A stretch of 5,934 nt of DNA from Clostridium sp. CAG:253 (lineage in GTDB: Bacteria > Bacillota > Clostridia > Lachnospirales > Lachnospiraceae), in contig FR887331.1 in assembly GCA_000436755.1 (NCBI GenBank), positions 52,794 to 58,727 of the forward strand, written 5' to 3'. Shown one piece after another: positions 1-5,354 of the stretch (positions are counted from its first letter, which is position 1; each line of letters starts with the position of its first letter). Below the pieces are notes generated by a model. That model was not told the origin of the DNA, ran no database searches, and saw only the letters and a program-made list of their open reading frames with translations. The position numbers were made by a program, and so were the translations under genes.

Positions 1-2113
1 TCTTTCCCTGATCATCCATCATGGCTCTTATCTTACCATATGCTGCTCCTACGGCTATGTTGTCTCCTACATGGAGTGTACCCTTCTGTACAAGTACAGT
101 TGCGACAGGTCCGCGTCCCTTATCAAGCTGTGCCTCTATAACAACACCTCTTGCTTTTCTATTTGGATTTGCTTTAAGTTCAAGCACTTCCGCAGTAAGG
201 ATTATCATTTCAAGAAGCTGGTCTATACCTTCTTTTGTATGTGCAGAAACAGGTACAAATACTGTATCTCCACCCCAGTCCTCTGCGATAAGTCCGTGTT
301 CTGTAAGCTCCTGCTTAACTCTCTCAACATTTGCACTAGGCTTATCAATCTTATTTACGGCTACGATTATCTCAACACCTGCTGCTTTTGCATGGCTTAT
401 AGCTTCAATAGTCTGTGGCATAACACCATCATCTGCCGCTACAACAAGGATAGCAATATCTGTTGACTGTGCACCACGCATACGCATTGATGTAAACGCC
501 TCATGACCCGGTGTATCAAGGAATGTAATCTTCTCACCGTTTATCTCTGTCACATAAGCACCTATGTGCTGTGTAATACCACCTGCTTCTCTTGAAGTAA
601 CGCTTGTTTCTCTGATAGCATCAAGAAGTGATGTCTTACCGTGGTCAACGTGACCCATTACACAGACTACAGGAGGACGCTTAACCATAAGGTTCTCATC
701 TTCCTCATCCTCTTTGAGGATTTCGGCTATCATATCAACCTTTTCTTCCATCTCTGCAATACAGTTATATTCAAGTGCAATCTCTTCTGCCTCTTCAAAT
801 GTTATCTCCTGGTTAAGAGTTACTACCTGACCACGCATAAAGAGGTTTTTGATAACCGTTGAAGGAGTTACTTTCATTATATCAGACAACTCTTTTATTG
901 TCATCTTTTCAGGAAGTGTGATTGTACGGATTCCATCTTCCGGCTCCTGTGGTTTTGCTACAGGTTCAGGCTTGATAAATGCTCCCTTGCGGTTAGGGTC
1001 TTTCTTCTTATTTTTTCTGCTCTGCTCAAACATTTCATCATCATCCATGCCTCTTGTTCTGTCCTTGCCGTATTTCTGTTTAGCACTCCTTGAATCCTTG
1101 TTTGCTCTCTGCTGTCTTGACTGTTTAACCTCAGATTTCATTGAATCCATTGGCATAGCTGCGCCTCTTGAAAATCCGCCGCCCTGATTTCTGTTTCTGT
1201 TATCACGGCTTCCATTATTTCTGTTGTCTCTGTTTCCGCCGTTTCTATTATCTCTATTGTCACGATTTGAGCCGTTTCTGTTATCGCGGTTTCCGTTATT
1301 TCTATTTCCACCGTTTCTATTATCTCTGTTATCACGGTTTCCATTATTTCTGTTGTCTCTGTTTCCGCCGTTTCTATTATCTCTATTGTCACGATTTGAG
1401 CCGTTTCTGTTATCGCGGTTTCCGTTATTTCTGTTTCCACCGTTTCGATTATCTCTATCTCTATTGTCACGGTTTGAGCCGTTTCTGTTATCCCTGTTAT
1501 CACGGCTCTGACTGTTTCTGTTGTCTCTCTTTTCTTCCTGCTGATTGTCAGACTTCTTTTCTTCCTTTTTATCCTCTGATGCACTCTTTACTTCAGATTT
1601 TTTCTCCGGCTCAGCTTTCTTTTCCTCTTTTTTAACTACTTCTTTTTTCTCTTCTTGCTTCACAGTTTCCTCTTTTCCCTTTTCTTCTGTTTCCTGCATT
1701 TTCTTTTCTTCTGTCTCAGCTGCTACAGTTTTTTCCTGCCCCTTTTCACTTTTTGTATCTTTATTTTCTTCAACCGTATTTTTTACTTCCGGCTTAACTT
1801 CTTCTTTTTTTGCCTTTTCTTTAACTGCCGCTTTCTCACTTGCAGGAGTATTTTCAGCTTTTTCCTCCTTTTTCTTTGGAGTTTCTGCCTTCTTTGTATC
1901 TTTCTTCTTCGCAGGCTCACTCTTTTTAAGATTAGCCAAATGCTCTTTTGCATGTTTTAACAAAAAACCTATCGCATCATCCTCGATAACGCTCTGCGAG
2001 CCCTTAACATCAAATCCGTTTTCCTGTAGTAATGTAACAACATCTTTATTTTGTAAATCCGGAAATTGTCTCTGCATACTGCTGACAATCTCATATATCT
2101 TCATTTTTGCCAT
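1..2113 (-). CDS. infB: Translation initiation factor IF2 (3' end cut by window edge)
   Basis: IF2 is the GTPase that brings initiator fMet-tRNA to the 30S subunit and promotes 50S joining. The 704 codons visible start at an ATG (MAKMKIYEI) preceded by GGAGG twelve bases upstream; a second ATG is codon 4. Domains in order: an IF2_N helical module at about 1-55; a Lys/Glu-rich linker at about 60-195; an Arg/Asp/Asn/Gly low-complexity segment at about 196-313; a basic linker; a second IF2_N-like module at about 395-460 ([12 protein letters not shown]); then the GTPase domain. The GTPase motifs are G1 GHVDHGKT 487-494, G3 DTPGH 533-537, G4 NKID 587-590 and G5 SAH 623-625, all intact. The window ends early in domain II, so the rest of domain II and the initiator-tRNA-binding C-terminus lie outside. 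It is the last gene seen in the rimP-nusA-ylxR-ylxQ-infB operon. The disordered segment carries a recent tandem duplication. Identification is secure. Confidence 0.97.
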   Translation of the reverse strand, partial: MAKMKIYEIVSSMQRQFPDLQNKDVVTLLQENGFDVKGSQSVIEDDAIGFLLKHAKEHLANLKKSEPAKKKDTKKAETPKKKEEKAENTPASEKAAVKEKAKKEEVKPEVKNTVEENKDTKSEKGQEKTVAAETEEKKMQETEEKGKEETVKQEEKKEVVKKEEKKAEPEKKSEVKSASEDKKEEKKSDNQQEEKRDNRNSQSRDNRDNRNGSNRDNRDRDNRNGGNRNNGNRDNRNGSNRDNRDNRNGGNRDNRNNGNRDNRDNRNGGNRNNGNRDNRNGSNRDNRDNRNGGNRDNRNNGSRDNRNRNQGGGFSRGAAMPMDSMKSEVKQSRQQRANKDSRSAKQKYGKDRTRGMDDDEMFEQSRKNKKKDPNRKGAFIKPEPVAKPQEPEDGIRTITLPEKMTIKELSDIMKVTPSTVIKNLFMRGQVVTLNQEITFEEAEEIALEYNCIAEMEEKVDMIAEILKEDEEDENLMVKRPPVVCVMGHVDHGKTSLLDAIRETSVTSREAGGITQHIGAYVTEINGEKITFLDTPGHEAFTSMRMRGAQSTDIAILVVAADDGVMPQTIEAISHAKAAGVEIIVAVNKIDKPSANVERVKQELTEHGLIAEDWGGDTVFVPVSAHTKEGIDQLLEMIILTAEVLELKANPNRKARGVVIEAQLDKGRGPVATVLVQKGTLHVGDNIAVGAAYGKIRAMMDDQGK
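1201..1329 (-). repeat. 129-bp tandem repeat, copy 2 in coding order
   Basis: This is one of two adjacent 129-base units inside infB. Aligned base by base with 1330-1458 it differs at only 4 positions (125/129 identical). The unit is 43 codons, so the reading frame is kept, and it encodes Arg/Asp/Asn/Gly text such as RDNRNGG and RNNGNRDNR. The near identity extends to synonymous positions, which points to a recent duplication or ongoing homogenisation rather than selection on the protein alone. Confidence 0.9.
1330..1458 (-). repeat. 129-bp tandem repeat, copy 1 in coding order
   Basis: This is the partner of 1201-1329, directly abutting it. The four differences fall at the ninth base of the unit and within its last 26 bases, so the central part of the two units is identical. 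Beyond it, up to about 1528, a diverged partial copy continues the same Arg/Asp/Asn theme (for example the GSNRDNRD text recurs), so the whole segment seems to have grown by repeated duplication of shorter 4- to 8-codon pieces. Confidence 0.9.
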
Positions 2114-2125
2114 ATAAAACTGCGA

Positions 2126-2130
2126 CCTCC
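2126..2130 (-). promoter_or_regulatory. infB ribosome binding site fused to ylxQ stop
   Basis: The ylxQ TAG stop runs straight into the infB Shine-Dalgarno, giving TAGGAGGT on the minus strand. GGAGG ends twelve bases before the infB ATG at 2113, slightly long but with no better start nearby. A ribosome finishing ylxQ sits on the infB site, so translational coupling is likely. Confidence 0.75.
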
Positions 2131-2432
2131 TAGTCCATCTTTTTCAATATTGCCTGTGCAAGACCTTCATCAGTTACTGCCAGAGATGCACGAAATGTCT
2201 TTCCTGTAGACTTTCCAAGTTCATCTTTTGTCCAACATTCTTTGATTGGCACATGATAAAATTCACACATGTTTCTAAATTTCTTTTTGGTGTTGTCTGA
2301 TGCCTCCGATGAAACAATGACCAGATATGCCATTCCCGACTTCACAGCATTCTCCGTCATAAATTCACCGCTCGCAACTTTTCCGGCTTTTGTCGCAAGC
2401 CCAACCATACCAAGAGCCTTATCAACTTTCAC
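2130..2432 (-). CDS. ylxQ: L7Ae/L30e-family ribosomal-like protein YlxQ
   Basis: This 100-residue protein belongs to the L7Ae/L30e/S12e/Gadd45 family of small RNA-binding proteins, which in other members bind kink-turn RNA. The N-terminal stretch (residues 4-21, [18 protein letters not shown]) is the usual opening of this family, followed by the hydrophobic strand [11 protein letters not shown] and a C-terminal helix. Length fits the family. The start is GTG: an in-frame ATG is not available near the 5' end, and AAGGAG lies about ten bases upstream inside the end of ylxR. It overlaps ylxR by 11 bases and its stop codon merges with the infB ribosome site, which suggests coupled translation along the operon. 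The precise cellular role of YlxQ is not established; association with RNA or the ribosome is family-based inference. Confidence 0.93.
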   Translation of the reverse strand: MKVDKALGMVGLATKAGKVASGEFMTENAVKSGMAYLVIVSSEASDNTKKKFRNMCEFYHVPIKECWTKDELGKSTGKTFRASLAVTDEGLAQAILKKMD

Positions 2433-2712
2433 CTTTCATCATCTCCTTTTCAAGTTCCTGATAAATTTCTTTTGGAATCTGTGTCTTTAATGAGCGTTCA
2501 AGGGACTTTTTCTTTACAGCCTGTTTTAAACATTCAACTGAATTACATATATATGCGCCTCTGCCGTTTTTCTTTCCTGTAAAATCTACTGTTATATCAC
2601 CTTCCGGAGTTTTTATAACTCTGATAAGCTCTTTCTTGTCTTTTTTCTCACCACATCCCGTACATTGACGCGATGCGGTTTTTTTTATGTTATTTACGTT
2701 TCCCTTGCCCAC
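2422..2712 (-). CDS. rnpM: YlxR/RnpM family RNA-binding protein (DUF448)
   Basis: This is a 96-residue member of the YlxR family, encoded between nusA and infB in most Gram-positives. B. subtilis YlxR has been described as RnpM, a modulator of RNase P, so a role in tRNA precursor processing is the best family-based guess. Visible marks are RQCTGC at 15-20, the core KKELIRVIK, and the signature GRGAY at 50-54 followed by YIC and ECLKQA. Four cysteines (C17, C20, C56, C61) form two pairs. The chosen start is GTG at 2712, eight bases after a perfect AGGAGG (2721-2726). A longer version from TTG at 2733 would begin upstream of that site and adds seven residues with no ribosome site of its own. 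The gap from nusA is 27 bases and the gene overlaps ylxQ by 11 bases. Confidence 0.93.
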   Translation of the reverse strand: MGKGNVNNIKKTASRQCTGCGEKKDKKELIRVIKTPEGDITVDFTGKKNGRGAYICNSVECLKQAVKKKSLERSLKTQIPKEIYQELEKEMMKGES

Positions 2713-2720
2713 TTCTGACA

Positions 2721-2726
2721 CCTCCT
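2721..2726 (-). promoter_or_regulatory. ylxR ribosome binding site that decides the start
   Basis: AGGAGG on the minus strand ends eight bases before GTG at 2712. It lies inside the coding stretch that would exist if translation began at TTG 2733, so the GTG is favoured as the true start. Confidence 0.8.
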
Positions 2727-2739
2727 GAAACAATATTAC

Positions 2740-3795
2740 CTATTCACATTTGATATCTATTTTATATCCTGTAAGTTTCGCTGCAAGTCTTGCATTCTGT
2801 CCTTCTTTTCCGATTGCAAGTGATAACTGATCCTGTGGAACAACTACCTTTGCTGTCTTTTCTTCCTCATCTGCTTCAACTGATATAACCTTTGAAGGAC
2901 TAAGTGCATTTTCAATAAGGACTGCCGGAGAATCACTCCAGTTTATAATGTCTATCTTTTCACCACGAAGTTCCTCTACAATCGCATTTACACGACTTCC
3001 GTTTATGCCGACACATGCTCCGATAGCATCAACATTAGGATTTTCTGTTGAAACTGCCATCTTTGTACGTGAACCTGCTTCTCTTGCTATACTTCTGATT
3101 TCAACTGTTCCATCCTGTATCTCTGTAACTTCCTCTTCAAAAAGTCTCTTTACAAATTCAGGATGTGAACGTGATACTGTAATTCTAGGTCCCTTTGTAG
3201 TATCCTTCACTTCAACTACATAAAGTTTGATATGTTCAGTAGGTTTAAAGTGCTCGCCCTTAACCTGTTCGCTCTCCATAAGGATAGCATCAACTTTTCC
3301 GAGATTTACACAGATATTTTTTCCACTATATCTTTGAACGATACCTGTTATAACTTCTCTTTCTTTCTCAAGATACTGAACGTAAAGTACCTTTCTCTCT
3401 TCTTCTCTTATCTTCTGGACTACAACCTGTTTTGCCTTCTGTGCAGCAATTCTTCCAAAATTCTTTGGTGTAACCTCTACCTCGACGGTATCACCAATCT
3501 CAGTTTTGTCATGAACTAAGATTGCCTCAGTAATTCCCATCTGTGTAGCTTCATCTTCAAGGTCGTCATCATCTACAACTTCCTTTACCGCGAATACCTT
3601 AACTTCACCTGTCTCCCTGTTAATGTTTACTCTTATATTCTCTGACTTGCCAAACTGATTTTTGCAAGCTGCAAGCAATGAGTTCTCTATCGCTTCAAGA
3701 ATAACTTCTTTGCTTATCTGTTTTTCCTTTTCAATTATATCTAATGCTTCAATCAATTCAGATTTATCTGATTTTGTAGTTTTTTTAGCAGCCAT
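2740..3795 (-). CDS. nusA: Transcription termination/antitermination protein NusA
   Basis: NusA binds RNA polymerase and nascent RNA and modulates pausing, intrinsic termination and antitermination. The 351 residues match the shorter Gram-positive form without the C-terminal acidic repeats of E. coli NusA. Domains: an N-terminal polymerase-binding region at about 1-130 (helix KEVILEAIENSLLAA near 29-43); an S1 domain at about 135-205 (EVITGIVQRY to RITVSR); KH1 at about 207-283 with its loop in GACVGINGSRV 259-269; and KH2 at about 284-350 with LAIGKEGQNARLAAKLTG 326-343. The ATG start follows AAGGAGG with a five-base spacer. It lies 24 bases downstream of rimP and 27 bases upstream of ylxR, as expected for one operon. 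The first dozen residues are Lys/Thr-rich and probably disordered. No defect is visible. Confidence 0.98.
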   Translation of the reverse strand: MAAKKTTKSDKSELIEALDIIEKEKQISKEVILEAIENSLLAACKNQFGKSENIRVNINRETGEVKVFAVKEVVDDDDLEDEATQMGITEAILVHDKTEIGDTVEVEVTPKNFGRIAAQKAKQVVVQKIREEERKVLYVQYLEKEREVITGIVQRYSGKNICVNLGKVDAILMESEQVKGEHFKPTEHIKLYVVEVKDTTKGPRITVSRSHPEFVKRLFEEEVTEIQDGTVEIRSIAREAGSRTKMAVSTENPNVDAIGACVGINGSRVNAIVEELRGEKIDIINWSDSPAVLIENALSPSKVISVEADEEEKTAKVVVPQDQLSLAIGKEGQNARLAAKLTGYKIDIKCE

Positions 3796-3800
3796 TTTTG

Positions 3801-3807
3801 CCTCCTT
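3801..3807 (-). promoter_or_regulatory. nusA ribosome binding site
   Basis: AAGGAGG on the minus strand sits five bases before the nusA ATG. It is the best Shine-Dalgarno match in the operon and lies in the 24-base gap after the rimP stop. Confidence 0.8.
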
Positions 3808-3819
3808 ATTTTTTCAATC

Positions 3820-4317
3820 TCAAATATCTATTGTCAATTTTACGGTTGATATATCTTTTCTGTTTACAATATATTCGTTAGAAAAATCCGTTTCAAGAGT
3901 TATAGTATTCTCGTCAAACCCTTTTAGTATTCCGGTTATCTGCTTAACAGACATCTCCTTACCATTTCTTGGATTTGGTATTTTTACTGCCTTGTAGAAC
4001 TTCACATCTACCTCTTCATCAATGCTTCTCTTGAAATCCTTATCTTTTTTCAGCTGTCTCCCAAGTCCCGGGGAACTGACTTCCAAAATATAGGCATCAG
4101 GAATGAAATCCTGTTCATCCATAATGTCACTCCAAGCTCTGTTTACAAGTTCGCAGTCATCAAGGGTTATTCCACCCTCCTTGTCGATGTATGCACGCAG
4201 ATACCAGTTTCCCGCTTCTTTTACATACTCCACATCAACAAGTTCAAAATCATTCTCTTTCATAATAGGCTCGAGAATTTCTTCTGTCCGTGTTTCATAT
4301 TCCTCTCTTTTTGTCAA
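3820..4317 (-). CDS. rimP: Ribosome maturation factor RimP
   Basis: RimP assists maturation of the 30S subunit. The N-terminal domain is clear from FELVDVEYVKEAGNWYLRAY followed by IDKEGGITLDDCELVNR, and from YILEVSSPGLGRQLKKDKDF, the most conserved stretch of the family. The C-terminal part (GILKGFDENTITLE to VNRKDISTVKL) is the SH3-like domain. The family is normally about 150-170 residues. The start is uncertain. TTG at 4317 gives 165 residues beginning MTKREEYE and lies eight bases after AGAGG, the normal distance. ATG at 4323 gives 167 residues (MCLTKREE) but leaves only two bases after the same site. I prefer the TTG on spacing and on the family-like N-terminus; an automatic caller may choose the ATG. 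It is first in the nusA-infB operon, behind its own promoter and a leader hairpin. Confidence 0.95.
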   Translation of the reverse strand: MTKREEYETRTEEILEPIMKENDFELVDVEYVKEAGNWYLRAYIDKEGGITLDDCELVNRAWSDIMDEQDFIPDAYILEVSSPGLGRQLKKDKDFKRSIDEEVDVKFYKAVKIPNPRNGKEMSVKQITGILKGFDENTITLETDFSNEYIVNRKDISTVKLTIDI

Positions 4318-4325
4318 GCACATAA

Positions 4326-4330
4326 CCTCT
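4326..4330 (-). promoter_or_regulatory. rimP ribosome binding site
   Basis: AGAGG on the minus strand is the only Shine-Dalgarno candidate for rimP. It is two bases from ATG 4323 and eight from TTG 4317, which is why the latter is preferred. The overlapping bases AAAGAG (4332-4327) are complementary to CTCTTT (4349-4344) at the base of the leader hairpin. Confidence 0.6.
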
Positions 4331-4337
4331 TTTCCAC

Positions 4338-4369
4338 AAAATTAAAGAGTGGACTTGACAGCCCACTCT
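4338..4369 (-). terminator. Terminator-like hairpin in rimP leader / after amidase gene
   Basis: On the minus strand AGAGTGGGCT pairs with AGTCCACTCT (one G-U pair) to give a 10-bp stem with a GTCA tetraloop at 4346-4369. TTAATTTT follows. The hairpin lies after the amidase stop but also downstream of the predicted rimP promoter, so it would be in the rimP leader. It could end amidase transcription, attenuate the nusA operon, or both. The U-run is interrupted by two A residues, so only partial termination is expected. Confidence 0.65.
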
Positions 4370-4395
4370 AAGTATAATTACTTATTAACATTTAA

Positions 4396-4424
4396 ATTTT
4401 ATCACATTTTTCCATATTATGCAA
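4396..4424 (-). promoter_or_regulatory. Predicted sigma-A promoter of the rimP-nusA-infB operon
   Basis: On the minus strand TTGCAT (4424-4419) and TAAAAT (4401-4396) are separated by exactly 17 bases, and TG precedes the -10 by one base (TGATAAAAT), giving an extended -10. Transcription would start near 4389, leaving a leader of about 65 bases that contains the hairpin at 4346-4369. The -35 begins only seven bases after the amidase stop codon. This is the best promoter-like sequence seen in the window. Confidence 0.72.
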
Positions 4425-4431
4425 GTAGTTT

Positions 4432-5271
4432 TTATTCTTTTTGCGTTAAAACCCCGGCAGAAATGATTATTCTTGTCTCCAGACCATTTTGAAAAAGCTC
4501 TTTTTCTGCTTCTTTTACATCCACATACCCGTCATACCGTCCGTGGCAGACATTATAAGTATGTCCGCTCTTTTCAATAAAACAGTCATAACCGAGTTTT
4601 TGTACGTTTTTTGCAAGATTATCTGCATTTTCATAGTGCCTGAATGCTCCAACCTGAACAGAAAACTTCTCAGCAACATTTTTAATGTCCGGTTTTGTTT
4701 CGACAATATCTTCCGATATAACATCAACTCCAGTACCTGCCGCCCCCGATACAGTCTTTACGATAGCATCTGCTATTCCTTTAGCTATATCATCGTTTCT
4801 CTCGTCAAACAGGTCATTATCCGCCTCCGTATTTATGAAACCTGTTTCCACCAATACGGCTGGCATCCTTGTTCCCCTTAATACTGCAAGATTCGGTCTT
4901 TCTATTATTCCAAGGTCTTTAAAACCGACTTTCACCAATTCTTTGTTTATATTCTTTGCCATAACAAGAGGTATACCCTCTGCCTGATATACAAGCGTCT
5001 GAATACCTGAATATGTATCAGGCTCAGGACTTGAATTTCTGTGAAATGACACGAAATAATCTGCGTCACTTCTATTTGCTATCCCTGCTTTCTGATTTGG
5101 GTTCTGATAAATATCCTCTGTTCTTGTATAGATAACATTTACGCCCCTGTTTTCAAGATACTGGCCTACTTTAAGCGTCAGGCTCAGATTATCGTCTTTT
5201 TCTTTTCTCCCGTTAAACATTGCACCATTGTCAAAGCCGCCATGACCGGCATCAAGCATAACTGTAGCCAA
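4432..5271 (-). CDS. N-acetylmuramoyl-L-alanine amidase with SPOR domain, no signal peptide
   Basis: This Amidase_3-family zinc enzyme is predicted to cut the bond between N-acetylmuramic acid and L-alanine in peptidoglycan. Numbering from TTG 5271 (279 residues), the expected zinc ligands are H10 in LDAGHGG, E24 in KEKDDN and H77 in SFHRNSS, with the catalytic glutamate E142 in VETGF; all are present. A linker at about 175-200 leads to a SPOR domain at about 202-272 (FSVQVGAF, ADNLAKNVQKLGYDCFI), a fold that binds denuded glycan. No signal peptide is possible: an in-frame TAG lies at 5301-5299. TTG 5271 is preferred because GAGG sits eight bases upstream; GTG 5280 overlaps that site. Leaderless amidase plus SPOR is the layout of B. 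subtilis CwlC, which acts in mother-cell lysis, so a sporulation role is plausible but inferred. It sits between prfC and rimP. Confidence 0.92.
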   Translation of the reverse strand: MATVMLDAGHGGFDNGAMFNGRKEKDDNLSLTLKVGQYLENRGVNVIYTRTEDIYQNPNQKAGIANRSDADYFVSFHRNSSPEPDTYSGIQTLVYQAEGIPLVMAKNINKELVKVGFKDLGIIERPNLAVLRGTRMPAVLVETGFINTEADNDLFDERNDDIAKGIADAIVKTVSGAAGTGVDVISEDIVETKPDIKNVAEKFSVQVGAFRHYENADNLAKNVQKLGYDCFIEKSGHTYNVCHGRYDGYVDVKEAEKELFQNGLETRIIISAGVLTQKE

Positions 5272-5279
5272 ATCTTCCA

Positions 5280-5283
5280 CCTC
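5280..5283 (-). promoter_or_regulatory. Amidase ribosome binding site that decides the start
   Basis: GAGG (part of GAGGTGG) on the minus strand ends eight bases before TTG 5271. The alternative GTG start at 5280 is inside this element and has no other purine-rich site upstream, so the TTG is favoured. Confidence 0.6.
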
Positions 5284-5300
5284 AAAAACTTTTTGTATCT

Positions 5301-5331
5301 ATTATATTCATAAAAAACAAAGAATTTACAA
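5301..5331 (-). promoter_or_regulatory. Possible promoter for the amidase gene
   Basis: A perfect TATAAT (5306-5301) lies about 30 bases before the TTG start, with TTGTAA (5331-5326) as the nearest -35, but the spacer is 19 bases, longer than ideal. The region is nearly all A/T, so chance matches are common. I also looked for sporulation sigma-factor patterns: AATATAATA resembles a sigma-K -10 with one mismatch, but I see no matching -35. Weak support only. Confidence 0.35.
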
Positions 5332-5354
5332 AAAAATCAGTTTTTCTTAAATTC
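5312..5354 (-). terminator. AU-rich hairpin plus U-run at the end of prfC
   Basis: On the minus strand GAATTTA (5354-5348) pairs with TAAATTC (5328-5322). Inside it, after one mismatch, GAAAAA can pair with a T-run around a small loop that contains the prfC TGA stop. TTTGTTTTTT follows (5321-5312). The shape fits a Rho-independent terminator, but the stem is almost all A-U pairs and therefore weak, and it overlaps the candidate amidase promoter. Confidence 0.4.

Noticed and set aside
21..506. Plus-strand open frames opposite the IF2 GTPase domain
   Set aside because: The minus strand encodes all GTPase motifs in order (G1, G3, G4, G5), so these are antisense shadows.
1201..1458. Regular repeats that could look like a CRISPR or other non-coding array
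   Set aside because: The repeats abut without unique spacers, the period is a multiple of three, and they lie within the IF2 reading frame.
1138..1584. Minus-strand open frame with repeated ETAETEI-type text, and plus-strand frames over 1168-1635 with [12 protein letters not shown] repeats
   Set aside because: They are other-frame readings of the infB repeat. The IF2 frame is continuous through the area with conserved domains on both sides.
1545..2117. Plus-strand Ser/Phe-rich open frame of 190 codons
   Set aside because: It is the antisense of the Lys/Glu-rich IF2 linker, whose purine-rich codons create stop-free Ser/Phe text on the other strand. There is no ribosome site or known family.
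2422..2733. Longer YlxR from TTG 2733
   Set aside because: The perfect AGGAGG at 2721-2726 serves GTG 2712 and would lie inside the longer version. The extra seven residues are unlike the family N-terminus.
4515..4727. Minus-strand 70-codon open frame within the amidase gene
   Set aside because: It lies wholly within the SPOR-domain coding region in another frame and shows no recognisable feature.
5301..5331. Sigma-K or other sporulation-type promoter for the amidase gene
   Set aside because: Only a partial -10 match (AATATAATA) was found with no matching -35 in an A/T-rich stretch, so it was not called as such.
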